DNA of 8,494 nucleotides, taken from contig JAYUSD010000124.1 of NCBI GenBank assembly GCA_043755865.1, positions 1-8,494 of the forward strand. Reading direction: 5' to 3'. Below are positions 1 through 6,787 of the stretch, one piece after another; positions within the stretch are counted from its first letter, which is position 1; every line of letters begins with the position of its first letter. The position numbers and the translations under genes were made by a program. Source of the stretch: JANMDU01 sp043755865. GTDB lineage: Bacteria; Pseudomonadota; Gammaproteobacteria; Burkholderiales; Burkholderiaceae_C. The notes under the pieces were generated by a model. It saw nothing but the letters and a program-made list of their open reading frames with translations. It searched no databases and was not told where the DNA came from.

Positions 1-591
1 GCCAAAGCGCCTGCGCCCGGCATGGCGAAGACACGGCTGATACCAGCGCTCGGCGCATCCGGCGCTGCGCGAGCGCAGCGGCAATTCATCGGGCAAACGC
101 TGCATACCGCGCAGCAAGCCAAGCTCGGCAGCATCACGCTGTGGTGTGCGCCCAATCCGCAGCATCGCCGCTTTCGCGCATTGCAAGAGCATTTCAATAT
201 CTTTTGCCTTGCGCAACCCGAAGGAGATTTGGGCGAGAGGATGAAGCACTGCGCAGAGTGTCATTTTGCACAAGTCCGAGCCGCGCCGCTGCTCATCATC
301 GGCACGGATTGCCCCGTTTTGTCACCCGGGCGATTGGCTGAGGCGGCGCGTAGCTTGCGCGATCACGATGCTTGCCTGATTCCCGCTGAGGATGGCGGCT
401 ATGTGCTGCTGGGCTTGAAGAAAATGAACCAAAGAGTTTTTGAAAACATCGAATGGAGCACGCCGCGTGTGCGACAGCAAACGCTGGAGCGCTTGCGCGA
501 ATCTGGCGCTAGCGTGGCAATATTGCCCACGCTTTGGGATGTCGATGAGCCGCAAGATTGGCAGCGCTGGCAAGCGATGAAAGGAAATTGA
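1..591 (+). CDS. TIGR04282/DUF2064-family glycosyltransferase, 5' end cut by window
   Basis: A nucleotidyl/glycosyl-transferase-like protein of the GT-A fold, in the family named by databases as TIGR04282, arsenosugar biosynthesis glycosyltransferase (formerly rSAM/selenodomain-associated transferase 1). The frame is open from base 1 and reads AKAPAPGMAKTRL, the usual N-terminal nucleotide-sugar binding loop of the family. The ATG at 22 is therefore an internal methionine, and the true start lies upstream, probably only a few to about 15 codons away. Other family marks, numbered from base 1, are the metal-binding type motif IGTDCP (D103), the PAEDGGYVLLGL segment (E130, D131, Y134) and the C-terminal WDVDEP (D180-P184). 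The 196 residues seen are nearly the full family length. The protein should be cytosolic. Its stop overlaps the next start, which indicates translational coupling to the nucleoside-hydrolase-like gene. The donor and acceptor sugars cannot be read from sequence; the arsenosugar role is taken from the family name. Confidence 0.87.
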   Translation, partial: AKAPAPGMAKTRLIPALGASGAARAQRQFIGQTLHTAQQAKLGSITLWCAPNPQHRRFRALQEHFNIFCLAQPEGDLGERMKHCAECHFAQVRAAPLLIIGTDCPVLSPGRLAEAARSLRDHDACLIPAEDGGYVLLGLKKMNQRVFENIEWSTPRVRQQTLERLRESGASVAILPTLWDVDEPQDWQRWQAMKGN

Positions 592-593
592 TG
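581..593 (+). promoter_or_regulatory. Ribosome binding site and TGATG stop/start overlap
   Basis: The AAGGA at 581-585 stands five bases before the ATG at 591-593. The TGA of the upstream transferase (589-591) shares its last base with that ATG. This decides the start of the hydrolase gene in favour of 591 over the in-frame TTG at 558, which lies inside the upstream gene with no comparable ribosome binding site. Confidence 0.75.
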
Positions 594-1592
594 AACTCAC
601 CACGCAAGATTCATCCTGAAATGCCCGGGAGCTGGTACGAAAAACGACTCAAGCTACCCGCGGGAAAAGTCTCCGTGGTCATTGACACCGATGCTGCCAA
701 CGAGATCGACGATCAATACGCTCTCGCATGGGCACTTGGCCGGCAAGATAAATTAGATATTCGCGGCATCTATGCCACGCCCTTTTCCTTTGCGCATCGC
801 AGAGCTTTGTATCCAGCGGCTGCGCTAGATGCTGCGCCGTTCAACCCGCCCGAGATCGGCATGGAGCGCAGCTTCCATGAAATCTTGCGCGTGCAAGAGC
901 TGATGGGCTGCAAAAGCGCGCCCGTTTTACGCGGCAGCCCTGGCTATCTCTCGTCGCTCTCACAACCGATCAAAAGCGAAGCCACTGAGCATCTGATTGC
1001 CACAGCATTTGCCATGCCCGAGGGTGAGCTTCTATACGTTGTCGCGTTAGGCTGCGCCACCAACGTTGCAAGCGCGTTACTGATTGCGCCGGAGATCATG
1101 CACAAAATTGTGGTGGTGTGGACAAGCGCTTACCCCTCGCATGCCCCGCACGTCAATGCGTCTTTCAATCTAGAGCAAGACGTGCTCGCCAGCCAATGGC
1201 TCTACGCCAGCGGCGTCCCCTTGGTGTATTTGCCCGGTTATCACGTCGGTGCACAGTTGCGGCTGTCAAGGGCCGAGGTCGAGCGGTTTGTGCGGCCTCA
1301 TGGCGCGATTGGCAAGTATCTGCACGAGCTTTTTGCAGACAATCCTCTATGGTTCGTCACAGGCCGCCCAACATCTGAGGCACACAGCTGGGTGATTTGG
1401 GATCTGATCAATATTGCTTGGCTGATTGATCCCGCTTGGGTATCAAGTCACATCGTTGCCACCCCGGTACTGGGCGATGATCTGCTTTGGAAAAAGCGAC
1501 CCGAGGCGCATCCCATGCGCGAAGCCTATGCCGTGCAACGTGATGCGATTTTTAACGATCTCTTTGCCTGTTTGAAGACAAGCTCAAAGTAA
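591..1592 (+). CDS. Nucleoside-hydrolase-like protein (IUNH superfamily, divergent)
   Basis: A 333-residue protein of the inosine/uridine-preferring nucleoside hydrolase superfamily, whose members use a bound calcium ion to hydrolyse the N-glycosidic bond of ribonucleosides to a base and ribose. The N-terminal Asp cluster is DTDAANEIDDQYA (D32, D34, D40, D41), in place of the classical DTDPGxDD; it has two extra residues between the Asp pairs. Further family landmarks follow: LGCATNVASALLIAPEI, like the usual LGPLTNLA..L..P; the NASFNLEQD block (N193, D197), like the usual EFN...D; and HSWVIWD (H265, D271) in the place of the C-terminal catalytic HDP region. No signal peptide or membrane segment is visible, so it should act in the cytosol. 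An N-terminal extension of about 25 residues precedes the core. Its start overlaps the stop of the transferase gene, and the YnjBCD-type importer follows. The fold is well supported. Substrate specificity is unknown and may not be a common nucleoside. Confidence 0.85.
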   Translation: MNSPRKIHPEMPGSWYEKRLKLPAGKVSVVIDTDAANEIDDQYALAWALGRQDKLDIRGIYATPFSFAHRRALYPAAALDAAPFNPPEIGMERSFHEILRVQELMGCKSAPVLRGSPGYLSSLSQPIKSEATEHLIATAFAMPEGELLYVVALGCATNVASALLIAPEIMHKIVVVWTSAYPSHAPHVNASFNLEQDVLASQWLYASGVPLVYLPGYHVGAQLRLSRAEVERFVRPHGAIGKYLHELFADNPLWFVTGRPTSEAHSWVIWDLINIAWLIDPAWVSSHIVATPVLGDDLLWKKRPEAHPMREAYAVQRDAIFNDLFACLKTSSK

Positions 1593-1651
1593 GATTCACG
1601 CATCCAACGCGACTCATCAGTCGGATTTAATCTTTAACTTCCCCTTACGCC

Positions 1652-2857
1652 ATGAAGCTCAATCGCCGCCAATTTTCTCGCCAAGCCTTCGCCGGCGCTG
1701 CTGCATTCCCACTGTCTCAGCTCAGTTTTGCTCAATCGAATTGGGCTGATACTGAAAAGAAAGCCCGTGGCCAAACCGTTGTCTTCAACGCTTGGGGCGG
1801 CAGCGAGCGAATCAACGCTTATCTGGCTTGGGCAGGCGAACAAGTGCAGCGCGATTTCGGCATCAAGCTCGAACACGTCAAACTCACTGACACCGTAGAA
1901 GCGGTCAAGCGCGTGCGCACAGAGAAAGCCGCTGGCCGCAATGCAGATGGCTCCATTGATCTGATCTGGATCAATGGCGAGAACTTTCTGGCCATGAAGC
2001 GCGAGGCGATGCTCTTTGGCCCTTGGGCAGAGAGCTTGCCGAGCTTTAAGTTTGTGGATGTGGAAGGCAAGCCCACCACACGGATTGATTTCGCTGAGCC
2101 TGTGCAAGGCATGGAAGTGCCTTGGGGCATGGCGCAGCTCACGTTTTTTGCAGATCGCGCAAAAACGCCGAATCCGCCGCGCTCGACAGCGGCTTTGCTC
2201 GATTTCGCCAAAGCAAATGCTGGCCGTGTCACGTATCCCAAACCGCCCAATTTTCATGGCACGACTTTCGTTAAACAAACCTTGATGGATTTGACAACTG
2301 ATCGCGCCGCACTCTACAAGCCGTTTGATGCAGCAGCATTTGCAAAAGTCACCGAGCCGCTGTGGAAGCATCTCGATGCGCTGCACCCGCATTTGTGGCG
2401 GAGTGGCAAGCAGTTTCCAGCAAATTCAGCCGCTGTGCGGCAGATGATGGCCGATGGTGAATTGGCCTTGGCTTTTACCTTCAACCCCAATGAAGCATCC
2501 AACGAAATCGCTGCTGGCCGGCTTGCAAGCAGCGTAGGCAGCTATCAATTCGATAGTGGCACGATTGGCAACACGCATTTTTTAGCCATTCCGTTTAACA
2601 GCAAAGTGAAAGAGGGCTCGCAAGTCGTAGCCAACTTTTTGCTCTCGCCAGCTGCGCAAGCACGCAAAGGCGATATCAAAGTGTGGGGCGATCCCACAGT
2701 CCTCTCACCTGCGAAGATGAACGCGCCAGACGCTGCACTCTTTAACGCCAGCCGCGCGCCCGGCCAAGTAGAAAAGTTCGCTCCCGTGATCCCCGAGCCG
2801 CACGGCAGCTGGGTCGATCCGATTGAGAAAGAATGGCTCAAGCGTTACGGCGCTTAA
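1652..2857 (+). CDS. ynjB: YnjB-type ABC importer substrate-binding protein
   Basis: A 401-residue periplasmic binding protein of the YnjB family (COG4134), close to the length of E. coli YnjB; it captures the unknown solute and delivers it to YnjC/YnjD. The N-terminus has a twin-arginine-like signal: R5-R6-Q-F, then a short Ala-rich hydrophobic stretch and a likely cleavage site after SFA (residue 27). The mature protein contains VVFNAWGGSERINAY, typical of bacterial extracellular solute-binding proteins; WINGENF at 106-112; EVPWGMAQ; and a conserved-looking end with EPHGSWVDPIEKEW. The start is fixed: an in-frame TAA at 1628-1630 lies just upstream and no other start codon falls between it and the ATG. 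No Shine-Dalgarno sequence is visible (bases before the ATG are cttccccttacgcc), so initiation may be weak or of non-standard type. The 59-base gap from the hydrolase gene shows no clear promoter. The family's solute has not been established experimentally to my knowledge. Confidence 0.9.
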   Translation: MKLNRRQFSRQAFAGAAAFPLSQLSFAQSNWADTEKKARGQTVVFNAWGGSERINAYLAWAGEQVQRDFGIKLEHVKLTDTVEAVKRVRTEKAAGRNADGSIDLIWINGENFLAMKREAMLFGPWAESLPSFKFVDVEGKPTTRIDFAEPVQGMEVPWGMAQLTFFADRAKTPNPPRSTAALLDFAKANAGRVTYPKPPNFHGTTFVKQTLMDLTTDRAALYKPFDAAAFAKVTEPLWKHLDALHPHLWRSGKQFPANSAAVRQMMADGELALAFTFNPNEASNEIAAGRLASSVGSYQFDSGTIGNTHFLAIPFNSKVKEGSQVVANFLLSPAAQARKGDIKVWGDPTVLSPAKMNAPDAALFNASRAPGQVEKFAPVIPEPHGSWVDPIEKEWLKRYGA

Positions 2858-2908
2858 ACCGCAGCTATTCTTTCTCGATGAATCAAACACGTCGCCCGCA
2901 CGAACACC

Positions 2909-2999
2909 CCGTTCGGGCTGACCCTTCGATAGCCTCAGGGCTGGGTACGCTTTGCATATCGAAGCCCTCGCCTGCCCTTCGATACCTCAGGGCGAACGG
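2909..2999 (+). repeat. REP-like mosaic of inverted repeats between ynjB and ynjC
   Basis: The 151-base gap between the binding protein and the permease contains several related blocks. CCCTTCGATAGCCTCAGGGC begins at 2922 and CCCTTCGATACCTCAGGGC begins at 2975, two direct copies differing by one base. The reverse form TATCGAAG lies at 2957-2964 and pairs exactly with CTTCGATA at 2924-2931 and again at 2977-2984. An outer pair, CCGTTCG at 2909-2915 and CGAACGG at 2993-2999, is also exact, and CGAAC at 2901-2905 can pair with GTTCG at 2911-2915. The blocks resemble the intergenic repeat CCCTTCGACAGGCTCAGGGCGAACGG that I recall from many betaproteobacterial genomes. In RNA the region could form alternative hairpins just before the ynjC start. 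Such an element in this position could stabilise the upstream ynjB message and reduce permease expression, as known for the REP between malE and malF; here that is an inference. Confidence 0.75.
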
Positions 3000-3008
3000 A
3001 TAGGCATT

Positions 3009-4655
3009 ATGTCAAGCATTTTTCTTGCCGCGCCGATTGCTCTTCTTTTGATAGCAGTCTGCGCATATATCCTGCCGGCTATAGGTCAGTTTGATGCTTG
3101 GAATGCCCTGTGGGAAGCGCCCGGCGTGGCTAAAGCAATTGGCATGACGTTGTGGACAGGTTTGGCTTCAACCCTGCTGGCTTGGTGGCTCACAGCTTGG
3201 CTACTTTCTCAAGCTTTTGGCAAGCCGTGGTGGCGAGCCATCGTGCGCAGCTTGCCCGCCATGCTCGCCACGCCACATGCAGCTTTCGCGGTCGGCCTCG
3301 TATTTTTAGTCGCACCGAGCGGCTGGATTCTTCGCGCTTTCTCGCCGTGGCTCACAGGCTTTGAGCAGCCGCCGCAGATCGCCACCTCGCAAGACGCTTA
3401 TGGCCTCGGATTGATTGCCATGCTGGTCTTCAAAGAAGTGCCGTTTCTGCTCTGGGCAGCGGCCACGCAATTGCAGCGCGATGACACAGGCGCACGCTGG
3501 CAGCGCGAAGCCTTCGCAGCGCAAACTTTGGGCTACAGCCGCACGCGCGCCTTCTGGCAAGTGCTCTGGCCGCAGCTCTCGCCGCGTCTTTTATGGCCAC
3601 TGCTGGCGGTGTTGGCTTATGGCCTGACTGTCGTTGATGCGGCGCTGATTGCCGGGCCGGGAAGCCCAGCCACGCTCTCCGTGCGGGCTTGGGCATTCCT
3701 GCAGGACAGCGATGAAGCAACGAATGCTGTTGGCGCAGTGGCGGGTTGGTTACTCACCGGATTAGTGGCAGGATCTGCCGCATTGATTGTGCTGAGCGGC
3801 AAAATCGCCGCGCGGCTGAGGCAGAGATTCAATGGCCAGCGCGGCAACGATTCGCCGCTGCGCGTTTGGCAAACTGGCCGCATTGTTTGGAGCGCCGTGA
3901 TGCTGCTTTATGGCGCGGTGCTTTTAGCGCTAGCAGTGGGTAGTGTCTCGGGCGTATGGCCATTCCCAACGCTGCTGCCTACAAACCTGAGCTGGGAAGC
4001 TTGGCACGCCGTTTTTAAAAGCAGCGCCAGCGTTTGGTTGACGCTCGCTCTAGCGGTCAGCAGCTCAAGCGTTGCGCTCATCTGGTCAGTCGCTTGGCTT
4101 GAGCTAGCGCCGCCGAGCTGGGATGCGGCGCTGCGGAAATTGCTCTATCTGCCCCTGCTCCTGCCCGGCGTGCTTTGGGTGGTGGGCATCCATCGCCTCG
4201 CACTCGCTGGAGGGTTTACGGGCGGGTGGCTCGGCGTATTACTCGCGCATCTGCTTGCGGTGTTGCCCTACACACTGATTGCGCTTTCGCCCGCCTACCA
4301 AGGCTTTGATAGCCGCTATGCCCACATCAGCAGCGCTTCAGGCAAAAGCCGCTGGACTTATCTCATTCAAATCAAATGGCCGCTGCTGCGCACTTGTCTT
4401 TGGAGCACAGCGGCGGTTGGCTTTGCAGTGAGCGTGGCGCAATTTTTACCCACGCTCTACATCGGCGAAGGCCGCATCGTCACGGTCACCACGGAGGCGG
4501 TAACGCTCTCATCTGGCGGCCAGCGCTCGATGGTTGCCGCTTTTGCATGGCTGCAATGGTTGCTACCCGCGCTCGCATTTGCACTCGCGGCTTGGCTGGG
4601 CAGGCCTAGGCGCTGGGCAGCTGCGCCACCGCCCGCACTAAACTCTCTTCAATGA
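3009..4655 (+). CDS. ynjC: YnjC-type fused double permease of ABC importer
   Basis: A 548-residue inner-membrane permease of the YnjC family (COG4135), slightly longer than E. coli YnjC, in which two transmembrane domains are fused into one chain. Many hydrophobic segments run from SSIFLAAPIALLLIAV near the start to the C-terminal FALAAWLG. Each half carries an EAA-type cytoplasmic loop for contact with the ATPase: around residues 167-190 (AQTLGYSRTRAFWQVLWPQL) and around 434-458 (ASGKSRWTYLIQIKWPLL). I chose the ATG at 3009. An in-frame TTG at 2952 would add 19 residues, but those are encoded by the repeat element and read as a non-membrane stretch. A weak ribosome binding site, GGATAGG (2998-3004), precedes 3009, and a predicted membrane segment starts right after it. 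The gene overlaps ynjD by ATGA at 4652-4655. It forms the channel of the importer with ynjD. Confidence 0.9.
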   Translation: MSSIFLAAPIALLLIAVCAYILPAIGQFDAWNALWEAPGVAKAIGMTLWTGLASTLLAWWLTAWLLSQAFGKPWWRAIVRSLPAMLATPHAAFAVGLVFLVAPSGWILRAFSPWLTGFEQPPQIATSQDAYGLGLIAMLVFKEVPFLLWAAATQLQRDDTGARWQREAFAAQTLGYSRTRAFWQVLWPQLSPRLLWPLLAVLAYGLTVVDAALIAGPGSPATLSVRAWAFLQDSDEATNAVGAVAGWLLTGLVAGSAALIVLSGKIAARLRQRFNGQRGNDSPLRVWQTGRIVWSAVMLLYGAVLLALAVGSVSGVWPFPTLLPTNLSWEAWHAVFKSSASVWLTLALAVSSSSVALIWSVAWLELAPPSWDAALRKLLYLPLLLPGVLWVVGIHRLALAGGFTGGWLGVLLAHLLAVLPYTLIALSPAYQGFDSRYAHISSASGKSRWTYLIQIKWPLLRTCLWSTAAVGFAVSVAQFLPTLYIGEGRIVTVTTEAVTLSSGGQRSMVAAFAWLQWLLPALAFALAAWLGRPRRWAAAPPPALNSLQ

Positions 4656-5290
4656 ACATCGAAGTCAAGCAACTGTCTGTGGGCATCGGTAGCGCTCAAA
4701 AAGTGCTCGTGCAAAACTTAGCGTTGCTTTGCCCGCCGGGCAGCATTACCACGCTGATGGGCCCCAGCGGCTGCGGTAAATCTAGCTTGCTCGCCGCCAT
4801 CGCAGGCTTGCCGTTGCTCGGGCTAGAGGCTGACATTCGCGTCGAGCTCGAAGGCGAAAGGCTCGATCACCTGCCCACCAGCCAGCGCCGCATTGGCCTC
4901 CTGTTTCAAGATGATCTGCTTTTCGCTCATATGAGTGTGCGAGAGAATTTACTCTTCGCAGTGCCGCCCGGACCAAAGGCACAGCGACTGCATCAAGCCG
5001 ATGCCGCTCTGCAAGAGCTCGGGTTTCACGACATGGCCCACCGCAACCCACTCACGCTCTCCGGCGGCCAACGCGCTAGAGTCTCGCTCATGCGCACCCT
5101 ACTCGCCAAACCGCAAGCCCTATTGCTCGACGAGCCTTTCTCAAAATTAGATGTCGCGCTACGCGAGCAATTTCGCCAATTCGTCTTCGCGCATGTGCGC
5201 CGCCTGCAATTGCCCACGCTGCTCGTCACGCATGATGCGGCGGATATCGCAGACGCAAGCCGGGTGATCGACTGGACAGCTTTAGGCTGA
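4652..5290 (+). CDS. ynjD: YnjD-type ATPase of ABC importer
   Basis: A 212-residue ABC ATPase of the YnjD family (COG4136), near the length of E. coli YnjD, that powers the YnjC permease from the cytoplasm. All nucleotide-binding elements are intact: Walker A GPSGCGKSS at 37-45, Q-loop Gln86 in LLFQDDLLFAHMSVREN, signature LSGGQ at 136-140, Walker B ALLLDEP at 156-162 with catalytic Glu161, D-loop SKLD at 164-167, and the switch His194 in LLVTHD. The FQDDLLFAHMSV segment is typical of importers related to the spermidine, sulfate and thiamine group. The protein ends soon after the H-loop and has no C-terminal regulatory domain. Its ATG overlaps the ynjC stop (ATGA), so translation is likely coupled. 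It is the last gene of the plus-strand group. Confidence 0.92.
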   Translation: MNIEVKQLSVGIGSAQKVLVQNLALLCPPGSITTLMGPSGCGKSSLLAAIAGLPLLGLEADIRVELEGERLDHLPTSQRRIGLLFQDDLLFAHMSVRENLLFAVPPGPKAQRLHQADAALQELGFHDMAHRNPLTLSGGQRARVSLMRTLLAKPQALLLDEPFSKLDVALREQFRQFVFAHVRRLQLPTLLVTHDAADIADASRVIDWTALG

Positions 5291-5300
5291 TCTTCATCTG

Positions 5301-5319
5301 TCTCAAGCGGGCTTTGAGA
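5301..5319. other. Imperfect inverted repeat between convergent operons
   Basis: TCTCAA at 5301-5306 pairs with TTGAGA at 5314-5319, enclosing a short GC-rich loop, followed on the plus strand by a run of six A (5320 region). A plus-strand intrinsic terminator would need T after the stem. On the minus strand the T-run lies before the stem, not after it. So this is at best a weak hairpin where the two gene groups meet (gap 5291-5376), with no other recognisable site. Confidence 0.3.
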
Positions 5320-5376
5320 AAAAACCGCATCTGCCTGTGCTTAAACTGACTTGTTGACGCACCATGAGTTTTCCAT

Positions 5377-6786
5377 CTATCGACCTAAAGCGGTGTTGAG
5401 CGACGCATATGCAACAGCAACGTCACGTTCCGCTATTGCAACCGATTCGGTCGCATCAAACAATCGCAGTTCGGCTCTTGAATATTCAAGAATATTTAGA
5501 ATCCCCGCCTCAATATTAAGCTGCACATCAGATATTTCACGCAGACGTAGCGCACGCAAGTTCTGTACTAATTTCAGTCGCGTTCGAACCGCTTGCCACT
5601 GAACCAGCTCGCTTTCCACCTCTTGTAGCGCAACAAACACAGACTGTCTGTAAAGCACTTCACGTTCAGCGCGTAGTGCCCTAGACTGGTCAACACGCGC
5701 CGCGATTCGGCCACCATCTAGCAGCGGCAGCGATGCTTTGGCACCCAATGCCCAGCTCAATGCGTCGCGCTTAAGCCAGTCAACCAAACGCTCTGCGACA
5801 AAACCGACTGCCGATGTCAGGTTGACAACCGGAAACCGCTCCAGTTGCACTCGCTCCACATCGGTGGTGGCACTGGCTAAGCGCTGCCACTGCGCTTGAA
5901 TATCTGGGCGCTTCGCAACCACTTTGGCAGGCAAATCAGGTGCCACTTTCAATTCAAGCTGTTTGCGGTCAGTAGACCCTGCCCAATGCGCGGAAAAGTC
6001 AATCGTAGACTCGCCGACCAATAACGCGAGTCGTGCAATGCTCTGATCACGATCACGTAACGCATCAACTTCTTTTTGTTTAGCTTCAACAACTGTCTGT
6101 GCAGCATCCCGATTGGTACGGGAAGTGCCCAAGCCAGCGGATACACGCTTTGATTCACCTTTGGCGATTGCATTCGCTGCGGTGACTAGTTTTAAAGCAA
6201 TTTCATGGCGATGCTCAGCAAGACGAATATCAGCCCATGCCTGAATAACGGCATTGGTAACTGCCAAGCGCGCAGCCACAGCGTCAAACTCATTGGCTTT
6301 AAGTTGCGCCTGTGCACTTTCTACAGCCTTGCCAAGACGACCCACCAAATCTATCTCAAAACTGGCCTGCAATCCAACATTGAACTGATTACGCGTCACG
6401 GGTGGCAACACCGCATTTTGCCCCCCAGCATCTTGCAAGCGGGTGGCGGGCGTTCGCAGACGTTCAGAGCCTGCGCTCAATCCAACCAGAGGCCGCCTAT
6501 CAGCGCGCGAGGCCTCCACACTGGCCCAAGCCTGAGCAACACGCGTAGCGGCCAGCTGCACGTCCATATTGGCAACATGCGCCTGCTCGATAATGCGATT
6601 GAGCACCGCATCGTTGTATTCGTGCCACCAAGCGTCGGGGTATGGTTGATCCAACGCTCCATCGCCCGCCGCGAACTTCCAAGCCACGGGCAGAGAAACT
6701 GACTGCAGCGGGGGATGAATTGGACTGGCGCAGCCTCCCAGCGCCAGCACTACACACCACGTCACTGCAAGGCGTACGGTGCGCAT
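5377..6786 (-). CDS. NodT-type outer-membrane efflux lipoprotein (TolC superfamily)
   Basis: A 469-residue outer-membrane channel of the NodT/OEP group, close to the usual family length, which would form a trimeric barrel and periplasmic tunnel for the exporter. The N-terminus is a lipoprotein signal with lipobox LGGC and acylated Cys19. The family opening follows: DAWWHEYNDAVLNRIIEQA near residue 50, then the ANMDVQLAATRVAQAWASVEASRADRRP type helix. Two OEP repeats can be recognised. The first contains NQFNVGLQASFEIDLVGRLGKAVESAQ; the second begins near LPAKVVAKRPDIQAQWQRLAS and includes LPLLDGGRIAARVDQSRA. It ends with the usual AVAYASLNTALG. The ATG is one base after the stop of the adaptor gene (6788), so the two are likely translated together although no strong ribosome binding site is visible. 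Specificity is set by the partner genes. It is the last gene of the minus-strand operon. Confidence 0.92.
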   Translation of the reverse strand: MRTVRLAVTWCVVLALGGCASPIHPPLQSVSLPVAWKFAAGDGALDQPYPDAWWHEYNDAVLNRIIEQAHVANMDVQLAATRVAQAWASVEASRADRRPLVGLSAGSERLRTPATRLQDAGGQNAVLPPVTRNQFNVGLQASFEIDLVGRLGKAVESAQAQLKANEFDAVAARLAVTNAVIQAWADIRLAEHRHEIALKLVTAANAIAKGESKRVSAGLGTSRTNRDAAQTVVEAKQKEVDALRDRDQSIARLALLVGESTIDFSAHWAGSTDRKQLELKVAPDLPAKVVAKRPDIQAQWQRLASATTDVERVQLERFPVVNLTSAVGFVAERLVDWLKRDALSWALGAKASLPLLDGGRIAARVDQSRALRAEREVLYRQSVFVALQEVESELVQWQAVRTRLKLVQNLRALRLREISDVQLNIEAGILNILEYSRAELRLFDATESVAIAERDVAVAYASLNTALGR

Positions 6787-6787
6787 A

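Noticed and set aside
558..590. Upstream TTG start for the nucleoside hydrolase
   Set aside because: It lies inside the transferase gene with no ribosome binding site, while the ATG at 591 has AAGGA at the right distance.
22..591. Start of the transferase at the ATG at 22
   Set aside because: The frame is open to base 1 and the upstream residues AKAPAPG are part of the conserved N-terminal motif, so the gene begins outside the window.
1634..2392. 252-codon open frame on the minus strand
   Set aside because: It is antisense to the ynjB gene, is rich in Cys, His and Arg as expected of a shadow, and has no family features.
2952..3008. TTG start adding 19 residues to the permease
   Set aside because: The added codons come from the repeat element and precede the natural membrane-protein start at 3009.
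5301..5325. Rho-independent terminator after ynjD
   Set aside because: The stem is followed by A residues on the plus strand, and on the minus strand the T-run comes before the stem.
6205..6702. 165-codon open frame on the plus strand
   Set aside because: It is antisense to the outer-membrane channel gene, shows no recognisable domain and reads like a shadow frame.
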